64,000 nt of DNA from Chloroflexota bacterium. Lineage in GTDB: Bacteria; Chloroflexota; Anaerolineae; Aggregatilineales; UBA2796. The stretch's first letter is position 1. Every line of letters starts with the position of its first letter. A program made the translations under genes and the position numbers. This document shows, in pieces, positions 1 through 8,583 of the stretch. Where the stretch lies: NCBI GenBank assembly GCA_021325095.1, contig JAJPHV010000088.1, positions 1-64,000 on the forward strand. The letters are read 5' to 3'. The notes under the pieces were generated by a model. The model had not been told where the DNA came from, ran no database searches, and was given only the letters and a program-made list of their open reading frames with translations.

Positions 1-70
1 CAACCCCTCTCCCGCAGAGCGAGGGGCTTTTCCCCTTCCCCTGGCGGGGGAAGGGGCCAGGGGATGAGGG
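1..70. repeat. GC-rich palindromic spacer repeat, copy 1 (cut by window edge)
   Basis: Starts inside a CAACCCCTCTCC-type arm and ends in GGGGATGAGGG, with an internal second stem (CCCTTCCCC against GGGGAAGGGG). It belongs to the same family as the copies near 4.0, 41.7, 44.2, 46.9, 52.5, 57.8, 60.8, 62.6 and 63.4 kb. The outer left terminus CCTCACC would lie just outside the window. Confidence 0.75.
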
Positions 71-122
71 CTGCAACAGGCTACTCGCCCTTAACGAAGA
101 GGTATTGCCGCTAGAAAAAGCC

Positions 123-148
123 TGCCCGCGTGAACCCACACGCGGGCA
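123..148. terminator. Perfect hairpin, possible terminator before panC
   Basis: Arms TGCCCGCGTG (123-132) and CACGCGGGCA (139-148) are perfectly complementary around a 6-nt loop. An A-rich stretch on the left gives a short U-run only on the minus strand; on the plus strand only three T follow. It probably ends a transcript coming from outside the window. A TATACT box at 156-161 just after it could be the -10 of panC, but no good -35 is visible. Confidence 0.5.
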
Positions 149-222
149 TTTGCGTTATACTAGGTGCCGCCAATCGGTCTTGCTATGCGGACGAATCGTT
201 GTGGGATTGTTAGTTCACGATA

Positions 223-1059
223 ATGTTGGTTATCGGAAATATTCCTGAATTTAGAGCGGCGCGGGCGGCCTTGCAAGGTCGGGTCGGCCTGGTGCCGACG
301 ATGGGCTATCTGCACGAGGGGCATCTGGCGCTGGTCAGGCAGGCTGTTGCCGAAAACGACCATGTTGCCGTCTCCATTTTCGTCAATCCCACGCAGTTCG
401 GACCAACTGAGGACTTCAACAGCTACCCACGCGACCCGGAGCGCGATCTTCAATTGTTGCGTGAAGCCGGTGGGGCGCTCGTGTTCATGCCCCCGGTCAG
501 CGAAATGTACCCGCCCGGCTTCCAGACCTATGTGGAGGTGACAGGCGTCTCGCAGGGGTTGGAGGGTGCGCGCCGTCCAGGCCACTTTCGCGGCGTGGCG
601 ACGGTGGTCGCCAAACTGTTTAACATTGTTCAGCCGGATCGCGCCTATTTCGGGCAGAAGGACGCTCAACAGGTCGCCGTGATCCAGCGCATGGTTGCCG
701 ATCTGGCAATGCCACTGCAAATTGTGGTCGTGCCCACCGTGCGCGCCGCCGATGGACTGGCGCTCAGTTCGCGCAACAGCTACCTGACCCCGGAGCAGCG
801 CCAGGCCGCCCCCGTCCTCTACCGCGCATTGATGGCAGCGAAGGCCCTGTTTGACAGCGGAAATAAGTCACCGGAAGCTCTTCGCCAGGCGATGTGCGAT
901 GTGCTGAATTCCGAACCGCTGGCCCAGGTCGATTACGTGAGTGCTGCCGACGCTTCCACCCTGGTCGAACTGGATTCCCCGACAGATCGGCCCATCCTGC
1001 TCTCAATGGCCGTCAGAATCGGACGAACACGCCTGATCGACAATCTGGTGTTGTCCTGA
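223..1059 (+). CDS. panC: Pantoate--beta-alanine ligase
   Basis: Joins (R)-pantoate and beta-alanine using ATP (through pantoyl-adenylate) to make pantothenate, the coenzyme A precursor; cytoplasmic. The 278-residue length is normal for the family. The nucleotidyltransferase signature PTMGYLHEGH (residues 25-34, HIGH type) is followed by NPTQFGPTED (55-64), a YPRD motif, FGQKDAQQ near 142 and LSSRNSYLT near 181, the KMSKS-like ATP loop. All expected elements are present. The ATG at 223 has no clear Shine-Dalgarno sequence, but it places the first motif at the usual distance. No panB or panD is adjacent; the gene is monocistronic and convergent with the next gene, 9 bases away. Confidence 0.96.
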   Translation: MLVIGNIPEFRAARAALQGRVGLVPTMGYLHEGHLALVRQAVAENDHVAVSIFVNPTQFGPTEDFNSYPRDPERDLQLLREAGGALVFMPPVSEMYPPGFQTYVEVTGVSQGLEGARRPGHFRGVATVVAKLFNIVQPDRAYFGQKDAQQVAVIQRMVADLAMPLQIVVVPTVRAADGLALSSRNSYLTPEQRQAAPVLYRALMAAKALFDSGNKSPEALRQAMCDVLNSEPLAQVDYVSAADASTLVELDSPTDRPILLSMAVRIGRTRLIDNLVLS

Positions 1060-1068
1060 GACCACCAC

Positions 1069-1842
1069 TCAGGTCGGCGGTAGCCAGCCAAAGGGCGGCT
1101 CGTCCAGCCCTGAATCATCCTCGCCCGAGTAGCTGATCTCTGGGGCAGGAATGGCCCGCCGCTCGGCGGAGCGGCCCAGCCGCCGCAGTTGGCCCGGCTG
1201 GACAAACCTGTTCTGTAGGGAATCGGCGGACATCGCCAGGCTGGCGATGCCACGCGCAGCCACATCGACGGGCATGGCGCGGTGCGCGGCCAGAATCAGG
1301 TTTGCGATAGGCAGATAGCTCAACAGGGAGACCAGCAGATAGATCGGGTTACGCCGCTGGCCCGGCGCGTAGAGCGCAGGCGCACGGATGATCGTCCAGG
1401 TCAGCCCTGTCTTTTTCAGATATTCTTCGGCATCGCGTTTGCTGTCGATGTAGCCGCCCGCCACGCCCAGCGGCGCCGCCGAAGCACTGAGCAGCACCAT
1501 GTGCGGCACGCCGTCGCTGACGGCCATCTGCGCGACGTTGCGGGCCGACACAAAATTGAGGTGGCGAAAGGTCAGGCCCCGCGTCGGGTCGGGGCGTGTG
1601 CCGCCCACCAGATGCACAACAACGGCGTGGCCCCGCGCCCGCCCGCGCATACTGGCCGGGTTCCACACGTCGCCCTGCACCCACTGGACACGCCCGCGCA
1701 GCGAGCCGAGCTTTTCTTCGCTGTCCGGGCGTACCAGCGCGGTCACTTCCGCGCCTTGTTCGAGCAGCGCCCGCAGCACGCGATAGCCGAGAAAGCCCGT
1801 TCCCCCCGTGACGAACACGCGCCTGGGGCTACGCTCCGGCAT
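1069..1842 (-). CDS. NAD(P)-binding epimerase/NmrA-like protein
   Basis: An atypical short-chain dehydrogenase of the extended, NAD(P)H-binding type. The Rossmann nucleotide loop VTGGTGFLG lies at residues 11-19, followed by acidic and arginine-rich strands, then LLSASAA and a YIDSKRDAEEYLKKTGL segment carrying the Y-x3-K pair used by SDR enzymes, then TIIRAPALYAPG, the usual post-catalytic strand. The 257-residue length and lack of a long C-terminal substrate domain fit NmrA or complex I 39-kDa-subunit-like proteins better than sugar epimerases. The substrate cannot be told from sequence. It is encoded 66 bases downstream of surE on the same strand and may share its transcript. Confidence 0.8.
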   Translation of the reverse strand: MPERSPRRVFVTGGTGFLGYRVLRALLEQGAEVTALVRPDSEEKLGSLRGRVQWVQGDVWNPASMRGRARGHAVVVHLVGGTRPDPTRGLTFRHLNFVSARNVAQMAVSDGVPHMVLLSASAAPLGVAGGYIDSKRDAEEYLKKTGLTWTIIRAPALYAPGQRRNPIYLLVSLLSYLPIANLILAAHRAMPVDVAARGIASLAMSADSLQNRFVQPGQLRRLGRSAERRAIPAPEISYSGEDDSGLDEPPFGWLPPT

Positions 1843-1908
1843 GGACGCTTATCCTCTGGCGGCCCCTCCGTTTGCAGGAGGGCGAACCCGGACTGCCTGC
1901 GACGGCCA

Positions 1909-2679
1909 TCACTGAAACGCCCACTCCTTCAAGGTGTCGATCATCGTATGGACGGTCATGTCCAGGTGAATAGGTGTGATCGAGACGTAGCCATGATAAA
2001 CGGCCCACATGTCCGTCCCTTCGGCGTTTACATCGCCTGTGGGTGCTTCACCCCCGATCCAGTAGTATGGGCGGCCGTAGGGGTCAATTCTGGGAACCAG
2101 TTCATCACGGTAGACACTCGTGCCCTGGCGTGTGATCTGCATCCCCGCGATCTGCGACAAGGGCAGGTTCGGGATGTTAACGTTCAGCAGGGTCAGCGGG
2201 GGCAAACCGTGCTTGATCACCGTGCGAACTATGCGGCGGGCAATTTCCGCGGCGGTGCTGTAATCGGCCTCCAACGAACGATCATTGAGCGAAAAGGCAA
2301 TGGATGGCTTGTGATGAATCGCGCCCTCAAAGGCAGCCGCCACCGTGCCGCTGTATGTCAGGTCCTGACCCAGGTTGGGGCCGCGATTGATGCCCGATAC
2401 GACCAGATCAATCGGGTCTTTGATGAAGCCGAGCATGGCGACAGCGATGCAGTCTGCCGGAGCGCCATCTGTCGAGTAGGCCAGCGTGCCATCGGCCAGG
2501 TGTGTCTCGTTGATGCGCAGCGGCCTGGTCAGGGTCTTGCGGTGACCGTTGGCGCTCTGGTTCTCTTCCGGCCCGATCACCGTGACCCGGCCAAATTCGC
2601 GCATTGCGCCTGCCAGGGCCAGCAGCCCTGGCGCAAAAATGCCGTCGTCATTGCTGACCAGGATGCCAAGTTGCGACAT
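1909..2679 (-). CDS. surE: 5'/3'-nucleotidase SurE
   Basis: Metal-dependent phosphatase that removes phosphate from nucleoside 5'- and 3'-monophosphates; also linked to stationary-phase survival. The metal site N10-D11-D12-G is at the expected N-terminal place (ILVSNDDG). The ENQSANG loop and the SGINRGPNLGQD segment with the following YSGTVAAAFEG are hallmark motifs. The length of 256 residues is typical. The start is the first ATG in frame, four residues before the strand leading to the metal site. About 290 bases without recognisable genes separate it from tsaD upstream. Confidence 0.95.
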   Translation of the reverse strand: MSQLGILVSNDDGIFAPGLLALAGAMREFGRVTVIGPEENQSANGHRKTLTRPLRINETHLADGTLAYSTDGAPADCIAVAMLGFIKDPIDLVVSGINRGPNLGQDLTYSGTVAAAFEGAIHHKPSIAFSLNDRSLEADYSTAAEIARRIVRTVIKHGLPPLTLLNVNIPNLPLSQIAGMQITRQGTSVYRDELVPRIDPYGRPYYWIGGEAPTGDVNAEGTDMWAVYHGYVSITPIHLDMTVHTMIDTLKEWAFQ

Positions 2680-2971
2680 ATCCCCTCACGTCGGTAATCT
2701 GTCCATCACGGACAATGAAGCGAACCTATCCTGTGTGCCGTGCAGTACGGAATGATCCCCTGGATTCTAACGTCCAATCGCTTCCGGTGTCCATGTCGAT
2801 CATAAGAGATCGAGGACGGCTTCCGATCTTCAGCCTGCGAGGGCCGATCACGGCGCGGCAGCGACCGGCCTTCTTGCGCCGGGCAGGGTACGCGCGCATT
2901 AATCGGCCATGCCTTCCTCAGACGAGCAGGCCAGGAAAACGATAGGGGCCGTCTGGTGATGCCCGGCCCCG

Positions 2972-4024
2972 TCAGGGTTTTGCCAGGGCAAGCATTGGCT
3001 CTACGTCGAGCGCGAAATCGTCGCGCTGCCCGGCGCGATAGCGGAAGTAGCCTGCCGCCGCGATCATCGCTGCGTTGTCGGTGCAGAGGTTAAGCGGCGG
3101 GTAACGCACCGGAATGGCGGCGCGGCGTGTCAACTCCTGGCGCAGCAGTTGGTTGGCGCTGACCCCGCCCGCCACGTGTATCGCTGTGACGTTAAATGCC
3201 TGGGCGGCCCGGATCGTCTTTTCGACCAGCATATCGACAGCGGCGGCCTGGAAACTGGCGGCCACGTCGCCGACGTGCACATCCGGCCTGAGGTTGTCCG
3301 GGTTCATCGACTCCTCGCCGCGTGTCCGCCTGCCTGACGCAGGCGGCAACTGTACCGCGCGCATCACGGCGGTCTTCAACCCCGAAAAACTGAAATTGAA
3401 CGTCTCGTCGTCCATCGGGCGCTTGAAGTGATAGGCGTCCGCATTGCCTTCACGCGCCGCCTTCTCGATGGACGGCCCGCCCGGATAAGGCAGGCGCAGC
3501 ATCCGCCCCACTTTGTCGAACGCTTCGCCTGCCGCGTCATCCAGCGTGCTGCCAAGCATCCGGTACTGGCCGTGATCGGTCATCAGTACCAGGTCGCTGT
3601 GCCCTCCGGAGACGATCAAATTGAGCACAGGGAATGTGATCTGGTCGGCGGCTTCGGTCAGCCACAGGCTGTACACGTGGCCTTCAAGGTGGTTGATCCC
3701 GATCAGCGGCCTGTCCCAACCCAGGGCCAGGCCCTTCGCAAAGTTGACGCCGACCACCAGCGACCCAGCCAGCCCCGGCCCGCGCGTCACGGCAATCGCG
3801 GCGATGTCGCCGGGCGCGGTTTGCACCTCATCCATCGCCCGCTGGACGACCAGGCTGATCGCTTCGACGTGGATGCGCGAGGCCACTTCCGGGAAGACAC
3901 CTCCGTACCGGCGATGGATGTCGATCTGCGAGGCGACGACGTTGGAGCGAATGCGCGTGCCGTTCTCGACTACCGCCGCTGCCGTCTCGTCGCAAGAAGT
4001 TTCAATGCCGAGAATCAGGGTCAT
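2972..4024 (-). CDS. tsaD: tRNA N6-adenosine threonylcarbamoyltransferase TsaD
   Basis: Catalytic subunit that transfers threonylcarbamoyl to A37 of ANN-decoding tRNAs, acting with TsaB, TsaC and TsaE, none of which is in this window. It has the ASKHA start MTLILGIETSCDETA, the metal-binding histidines in HLEGH (H112 and H116), the VSGGHSDL phosphate loop near 138-145, GEAFDKVGRMLRLPYPGG (about 166-183) and the C-terminal GGVSAN and CTDNAAMIA motifs. A small basic and polar insertion (SGRRTRGEESMN, about 230-241) is not usual in E. coli-type TsaD and probably is a surface loop. The 350-residue length is normal. Confidence 0.97.
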   Translation of the reverse strand: MTLILGIETSCDETAAAVVENGTRIRSNVVASQIDIHRRYGGVFPEVASRIHVEAISLVVQRAMDEVQTAPGDIAAIAVTRGPGLAGSLVVGVNFAKGLALGWDRPLIGINHLEGHVYSLWLTEAADQITFPVLNLIVSGGHSDLVLMTDHGQYRMLGSTLDDAAGEAFDKVGRMLRLPYPGGPSIEKAAREGNADAYHFKRPMDDETFNFSFSGLKTAVMRAVQLPPASGRRTRGEESMNPDNLRPDVHVGDVAASFQAAAVDMLVEKTIRAAQAFNVTAIHVAGGVSANQLLRQELTRRAAIPVRYPPLNLCTDNAAMIAAAGYFRYRAGQRDDFALDVEPMLALAKP

Positions 4025-4038
4025 GGTGTCTCATCCTG

Positions 4039-4140
4039 CCTCACCCCCAACCCCTCTCCACTGTGTTGGAGAGGGGAGCCAATGCCGCCTTGCCGTCCGG
4101 TTCCCCCTCCCCGAATTGGGAGAGAGGGCCGGGAGTGAGG
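4039..4140. repeat. GC-rich palindromic spacer repeat, copy 2 (two-stem form)
   Basis: Begins CCTCACCCCC and ends GGGAGTGAGG. Inside are two stem-loops: CCCCTCTCCA/TTGGAGAGGGG and TTCCCCCTCC/GGGAGAGAGGG, separated by about 25 less conserved bases. It fills the spacer between the tsaD start and the cyclophilin stop, which are on the same strand, so it is not only a convergent-gene element. Confidence 0.85.
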
Positions 4141-4157
4141 TCAACCGTTCAGTCCTG

Positions 4158-5231
4158 TTACTGGCTGGTCTTATCCAGCGCTACGATGCGCACCGTCAGC
4201 AGGGGATCACCCTTGCCGGATGGGTTTTTGTCGGCCTCGAAGGGCTTGATCGCTTTTGCAACATCCATACCCTCCACGACCTGCCCGATGATGGTGTAGC
4301 CCTCACTGTCGGGCAACTGCGCCGAATGCGGATCGAGGCTGGGCAGCGGCGCGTAGGTGATAAAGAACTGGCTGCCCGCCGAATTGGGATCATTGGCGCG
4401 GGCCACCCCGACCCGCCCGGCCCGATCATATTTGAGCTTCGGGTCGATTTCGAGCGGCACGCTGTAGCCGGGGCCACCCGTGCCCGTCCCGGTGGGGTCA
4501 CCTGTTTGCGCCACGAACTGCGGGATGACGCGATGCCAGGTGATGTTGTCGTAGAAGCCGTTTGTTGCCAGAAACACGAAGCTGTTGACGTTTTTGGGCG
4601 CAGAGTCGGGATACAACTCCATGACGATCCGACCCTTGTCGGTGGTCAAAATGGCGCAGTAGGTCTTGTCCTTCTCGATCACCTCGGCGGGTTCTTTCCA
4701 TTGCTGTTGGCTGCCATTCTCCGGCACTTTCACGTCGGTGGGGTCTTTCACGCCGATGCAGGCCGACGTGACCGGCTCAAGGGTCGCAATGCCCGACCTT
4801 TCCAGTTTCAGGGTAAAGTCACCCTGGGTTGTGCCCTGCCCGACGCCTTCACGGGTCGCCAGAATGTAGTACGTGCTCGTGAACAGCAGCCGATAATCCT
4901 TGATGGTCGCCGTATCGCCTGTGCTCTGCTGGCTGCTCGTGAGCGGTTGGGTGTTGCCGTTCTGATCGACTGTGCCCAGACCGATGAGCGGGATCAGGTC
5001 GCCCGACGTGCGCGTCATCGTCACCGCAATTACGTCCCCTTCACTGCCAGAGAAGAGGTAAACGGCGCGCCAACCCGTCTCCGTCTTGTTGATTTGGCCG
5101 CTGACCGTCTGACCGTAGCTGATCTGCGGTATGCTGCCCTGGGCGCGGATTGTCGCCAACGGAGTCTGACTTCCAACTATCGCTATGAGTGCGAAGATCA
5201 CCACCAATAACAACCCACGCCGGACGCGCAT
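4158..5231 (-). CDS. Exported cyclophilin-type peptidyl-prolyl isomerase
   Basis: Catalyses cis-trans isomerisation of proline peptide bonds, here probably outside the membrane. The start chosen is the ATG at 5231, which has AGGAGG five bases upstream; longer in-frame starts lack this and would bury the signal peptide. The product (357 residues) opens with MRVRRG, a hydrophobic core LLLVVIFALIAIVG and a likely cleavage near TIRAQG. Residues to about 180 form an unrecognised domain resembling bacterial pre-peptidase beta domains (GQINKTETGWRAVYLF). The C-terminal half is a cyclophilin: ITWHRVIPQFVAQTGD contains the catalytic H-R region, followed by GSQFFITYAPLPSLD. It ends close to repeat copy 2. 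Confidence 0.9.
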   Translation of the reverse strand: MRVRRGLLLVVIFALIAIVGSQTPLATIRAQGSIPQISYGQTVSGQINKTETGWRAVYLFSGSEGDVIAVTMTRTSGDLIPLIGLGTVDQNGNTQPLTSSQQSTGDTATIKDYRLLFTSTYYILATREGVGQGTTQGDFTLKLERSGIATLEPVTSACIGVKDPTDVKVPENGSQQQWKEPAEVIEKDKTYCAILTTDKGRIVMELYPDSAPKNVNSFVFLATNGFYDNITWHRVIPQFVAQTGDPTGTGTGGPGYSVPLEIDPKLKYDRAGRVGVARANDPNSAGSQFFITYAPLPSLDPHSAQLPDSEGYTIIGQVVEGMDVAKAIKPFEADKNPSGKGDPLLTVRIVALDKTSQ

Positions 5232-5348
5232 GACTGCCTCCTGACACTGTACGCCTGACACTGTAACGGAAGGCTCCATTGTAGCCGGAATCAATGTGAA
5301 GGAAAGGCTCAGGGAGGGCAACTTATAAATTTCTGATGAAAACTTCAC

Positions 5349-5377
5349 TTGTGAATTACCTGACCGCCCCCTATAAT
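5349..5377 (+). promoter_or_regulatory. Sigma70-like promoter of the acyltransferase-glycosyltransferase pair
   Basis: TTGTGA at 5349-5354 and a perfect TATAAT at 5372-5377 with a 17-base spacer. A start of transcription near 5384 would leave a leader of about 36 bases before the GTG at 5420. It is one of the clearest promoters in the window. Confidence 0.7.
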
Positions 5378-5419
5378 GGAATCCAACGTCGAGAAAATTC
5401 GCCTATGTAGGGACAACCT

Positions 5420-6442
5420 GTGGAACTTGAGCTGGTAACAACACCAGAGGGTATCAGTGCGCTTGCACGTGAATGGAACGGTCTGCTACCGGACAACGCA
5501 ACCAACGAAATCTTCCTGACCTGGCAGTGGCAACATACCTGGTGGAACGCCTATCATCCCGGTGACCTGTGGACACTGGTGGGCCGTGACGAGGCGGGTG
5601 AAGTCGTCGGCATCGCGCCCTGGTTCATCGAACAGCCCTCGCGCGTGGTGCGTACCGTCGGCTGCGTCGAGGTGACCGACTACCTGGACGTGCTGGTGAA
5701 ACCGGCCTACCGGGAAACGTTTCTGGCGGCGCTGGCCGATTTTGTGGCGGAGCACCAGGATGCATACAGCCGCATTGTGCTGTGCAACATGCCGCACACC
5801 ACGCCCACCCTTGATCTGATGCCCCGCTTGCTGACCGAGCGGGGTTTTGCTGTCCGCGTCGCGCAGCAGGAAGTTTGTCCGGTGATTTCCCTGCCGGACA
5901 GCTTCGAGGATTACCTGGCGGCGCTGGACAAGAAGCAGCGCCACGAACTGCGCCGCAAGCTGCGCCGTGCCGAGGGTAGTGAAACCGATACGGTGGACTG
6001 GTACATCGTCGGGCGTGAACACGATCTGGCCGAGGAATTGGAAAAGTTCGTTAAGCTGATGGCGGCCAGCCACCCCGCCAAAGCGAAATTTCTAGAAGAC
6101 CCACCAAATATGGCCTTTTTCAGGGCCATCGCCCCGATTACGGCAGCCTGCGGCTGGCTGCAATTGACCTTCCTGACGGTGGACGGTGTCCCGGCAGCCG
6201 GATACTTGAATTTCGACTACAATAACCGCATTCTGGTCTACAACTCCGGGCTGCTGCCCGAAGGCTACGCCCACCTGAGTCCGGGCATCGTCCTGCTGAC
6301 TTACAACATCCGGTATGCCATTGAGCACGGGCGCAAAGCCTTCGACTTTCTGCGCGGCAACGAGGAATACAAATACCGAATGGGCGGTGTCGATCAGCCC
6401 GTCATGGCGTTGGAAGCGATTCCAGAACGCCCGACGGTCTAA
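5420..6442 (+). CDS. GNAT/FemAB-like acyltransferase (CelD/BioF2 type)
   Basis: Acyl-CoA or aminoacyl-dependent N-acyltransferase of the double-GNAT group (Acetyltransf_6, CelD-like), often found with envelope polysaccharide genes. Seen: NEIFLTWQWQHTWWNAYHP near residues 28-46 (typical entry motif), a KKQRHELRRKLRRAE basic segment near 175, and GVPAAGYLNFDY plus HGRKAFDFLRGNEEYKYRMG near the C-terminus, which are the GNAT acceptor and CoA-side motifs of this family. The start is GTG at 5420 with AGGGA six bases before it. It lies 33 bases upstream of a GT4 glycosyltransferase on the same strand. The acceptor is unknown; a cell-surface glycan or glycolipid is the best guess. Confidence 0.8.
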   Translation: MELELVTTPEGISALAREWNGLLPDNATNEIFLTWQWQHTWWNAYHPGDLWTLVGRDEAGEVVGIAPWFIEQPSRVVRTVGCVEVTDYLDVLVKPAYRETFLAALADFVAEHQDAYSRIVLCNMPHTTPTLDLMPRLLTERGFAVRVAQQEVCPVISLPDSFEDYLAALDKKQRHELRRKLRRAEGSETDTVDWYIVGREHDLAEELEKFVKLMAASHPAKAKFLEDPPNMAFFRAIAPITAACGWLQLTFLTVDGVPAAGYLNFDYNNRILVYNSGLLPEGYAHLSPGIVLLTYNIRYAIEHGRKAFDFLRGNEEYKYRMGGVDQPVMALEAIPERPTV

Positions 6443-6475
6443 ACACAGACCCGAAGAAAGCTACCGGAGCTGCCG

Positions 6476-7744
6476 ATGAACCGCATTCGCCGCATCGCCA
6501 TGTTGAGTGTCCACACCTGCCCGCTGGCCGTGCTGGGCGGCAAGAAAACGGGCGGCATGAACGTCTATGTCCGCGACCTGAGCCGCGAACTCGGGCGGCG
6601 CGGCATCAGGGTGGATGTGTTTACCCGCAGCCAGAATCCTTGTATCCCGCATGTCAACGACATGCTGGGGGAAAATGCGCGCGTGATCCACGTCCCAACG
6701 GGGCCGGAAGCGCCGCTTGACCCGGACCAGGTGTACCCCTACCTGCCGCAGTTCACGGCCAATGTGCTCAGGTTCAGCGAAGACAACCACCTGAGTTACG
6801 ACCTGATCTACAGTCACTACTGGTTGAGCGGCGTTGCGGCGCGGGAACTCCGTGCTGCGTGGCGTGTTCCTGTCGTGCAGCTTTTCCATACGTTGGGGCT
6901 GATGAAAGCGCGTATTGCCCGTGCACCCGCCGACAGGCCGATTAACTTGCGGGCCTGCTCAGAAGCCGAGATCATGGGGTGGGCAGATCGCCTGATCGCG
7001 CTGACCCCCGCCGAACGTGCCCAGATGCTCTGGCTGTATCGTGCCAATCGGCGCGCCATCGAGGTTGTGCCGCCGGGTGTAGACCTGACGCGCTTCCGGC
7101 CCCTGCCGCCGGATGCCGCCAAACAGGCCATTGGCCTGCCCGCCGACCAGCGGATGCTGCTCTTTGTGGGCCGTATCGAGCCGCTCAAAGGTGTTGATGC
7201 TATCTTCGAGGCTATTTCACTGATCAAGCGTGACACGCCGCGCCTGCTTGATAACCTGTGTCTGAGCATCATCGGCGGCAACCCGGACGATCCAGCCGGA
7301 GACGATACCGAGATGGAACGCCTCAAGGCGCTGCGGTTCCAGCTTGGCCTGAGTGAGCTGGTAACTTTTCTGGGTGCGAAGGATCAGGATACGCTCAATT
7401 ATTACTATGCCGCGTCCGAAGCCCTGATCATGCCTTCCGATTACGAGAGCTTCGGCATGGTGGCGCTGGAGGCGATGGCAAGCGGCACGCCCGTCATTGC
7501 CTCGGAAGTGGGCGGGCTGGCTTTTCTGGTCCAGGATGGTGTCAATGGCTACCACGTCCCGGTGCGCGAACCGGCTGCGCTGGCCGCCAAAATCCGTATC
7601 CTGCTCGAACAACCCCACACACGGCAGCGATTGGCCCAGAATGCACTATTGTGCGCACAGGATTACGCCTGGCCGAAGATTGCAGACCGGCTGCTGAACA
7701 TCTTCGGGGCTCTCGTTCCGCTGCGCCACGCTGCCGTGCATTAG
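6476..7744 (+). CDS. GT4 family glycosyltransferase
   Basis: Retaining GT-B glycosyltransferase that moves a sugar from a nucleotide-sugar donor. The N-terminal block SVHTCPLAVLGG...GGMNVYVRDL is the glycine-rich acceptor loop typical of MshA and sucrose-phosphate-synthase-like GT4 enzymes. The donor site is seen as VPPGVDLTRF, LLFVGRIEPLKGVD and PSDYESFGMVALEAMASGTPVIAS, with the E-x7-E pattern. Length 422 residues. It starts 33 bases after the acyltransferase, so both are likely made from the promoter at 5349-5377. Without other mycothiol genes there is no reason to call it MshA; a surface glycan or glycolipid role with its partner is more likely. Confidence 0.9.
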   Translation: MNRIRRIAMLSVHTCPLAVLGGKKTGGMNVYVRDLSRELGRRGIRVDVFTRSQNPCIPHVNDMLGENARVIHVPTGPEAPLDPDQVYPYLPQFTANVLRFSEDNHLSYDLIYSHYWLSGVAARELRAAWRVPVVQLFHTLGLMKARIARAPADRPINLRACSEAEIMGWADRLIALTPAERAQMLWLYRANRRAIEVVPPGVDLTRFRPLPPDAAKQAIGLPADQRMLLFVGRIEPLKGVDAIFEAISLIKRDTPRLLDNLCLSIIGGNPDDPAGDDTEMERLKALRFQLGLSELVTFLGAKDQDTLNYYYAASEALIMPSDYESFGMVALEAMASGTPVIASEVGGLAFLVQDGVNGYHVPVREPAALAAKIRILLEQPHTRQRLAQNALLCAQDYAWPKIADRLLNIFGALVPLRHAAVH

Positions 7745-8094
7745 CGCTGAATTCAGCTTACCTCCTGCGGGCCAACCCTCGGCCTGCTGCCCCCCCCGCC
7801 ACCATCATCCCTGGATGGCGCTGTGGCAAGTTTTAATCGGTTCGGAAAGGCCCTCCACTGCCTGCCAGTTGTAAACAGCGCTGCCTGAAAACGATAAAAA
7901 AGTATAAATGATCGGTAGAATTGTCAAAACATCTCAACAAAATGCGACAAAGGTAATAGATTGATTTACGAGAGTTATGGTATTATCACAAGTAGTTCAT
8001 CAAACCGCATTTATCACTCGTCGTGAAGCTGCGCCATCCCACAGGCATGGGAGGCGGGAGCTGCCACAGGCAGCGTCGGAGAGGATGCAATTGT
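7745..8094. other. Gene-free spacer, AT-rich, before the pilin gene
   Basis: About 350 bases with no convincing gene. It opens with the 12-base palindrome GCTGAATTCAGC (7746-7757). The middle (7890-8000) is much richer in A and T than the surroundings; TATTAT at 7981-7986 could be a -10 for the pilin gene, though the best -35-like TTGATT (7961-7966) is only 14 bases away, so the promoter is uncertain. The last 65 bases form two hairpins listed separately. Confidence 0.5.
8032..8074 (+). promoter_or_regulatory. Double hairpin in the pilin leader
   Basis: Two adjacent stems lie just before the ribosome binding site of the pilin gene: CGCC(A)TCCCA at 8032-8041 with TGGGAGGCG at 8048-8056 (one bulge), and GCTGCC/GGCAGC at 8060-8065 and 8069-8074 with a three-base loop. 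The Shine-Dalgarno-like GAGAGGA follows immediately at 8079-8085. It does not match a riboswitch I know; it may stabilise the mRNA or tune translation. Confidence 0.45.
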
Positions 8095-8523
8095 ATGTCC
8101 GATCATCATCCTGAACACTGGCGTCAGAATCTGAACCCGGCGGCAAGGCGAGGCGCACGCGGCCAGGCTATTGTCGAATATGCACTCATTGCCGTCCTGG
8201 TTTGTCTGGGCATCGCCGCTGTTGTGACCGCCACCGGCCCGACCATCGGCAACATTTTCAGCAACACGGTCTACAACCTGCTGGGGCAAAAGTTCACCCC
8301 GAACCCGACCTTGAGCGATACCGACATCGCCAAATACGCCACCGACATCGCCTCGATCACGCCGCCGCCGCCGACCTACCTGACTAATACGCCGCTCGTG
8401 CCGACCTGCGCTTCGGGGAGCAACCAGGGTAAGTGGGCCTTTACGCTGACGCCGAATCCACCGGGCAGCGACAACGGCAAAGGGACCTGGGTCCCTGGCG
8501 AACCTTCCGCGTCGTGCCCGTGA
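8095..8523 (+). CDS. Flp/Tad-type pilin-like protein
   Basis: A 142-residue protein with a short basic leader, then RGARGQAIVEYALIAVLVC, the class III (Flp) prepilin pattern: cleavage expected after the glycine, glutamate near +5 of the mature protein and one hydrophobic helix. After the helix come TGPTIGNIFSNTVYNLL and an extracellular proline-rich tail of about 80 residues ending in a possible disulfide (Cys in TCASG and SASCP). Flp pilins are usually 50-70 residues, so the tail is long. Start at the ATG 8095, preceded by GAGGA at 8081-8085; an in-frame GTG at 8023 would put the leader hairpins in coding sequence. No Tad assembly genes are nearby. Confidence 0.75.
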   Translation: MSDHHPEHWRQNLNPAARRGARGQAIVEYALIAVLVCLGIAAVVTATGPTIGNIFSNTVYNLLGQKFTPNPTLSDTDIAKYATDIASITPPPPTYLTNTPLVPTCASGSNQGKWAFTLTPNPPGSDNGKGTWVPGEPSASCP

Positions 8524-8583
8524 ACCCTTAAGTCTACGGCTAATCTGTAGCTTTCCGCCGGATGTGCTGCTAGAATCGATGGC

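Noticed and set aside
6476-7744. Naming the GT4 enzyme MshA (mycothiol synthesis)
   Set aside because: The N-terminal loop is similar, but no other mycothiol gene is nearby and the motif is shared by other GT4 enzymes.
8023-8094. A longer pilin start at GTG 8023
   Set aside because: It would translate the leader hairpins, giving a basic, cysteine-containing extension unlike a class III leader.
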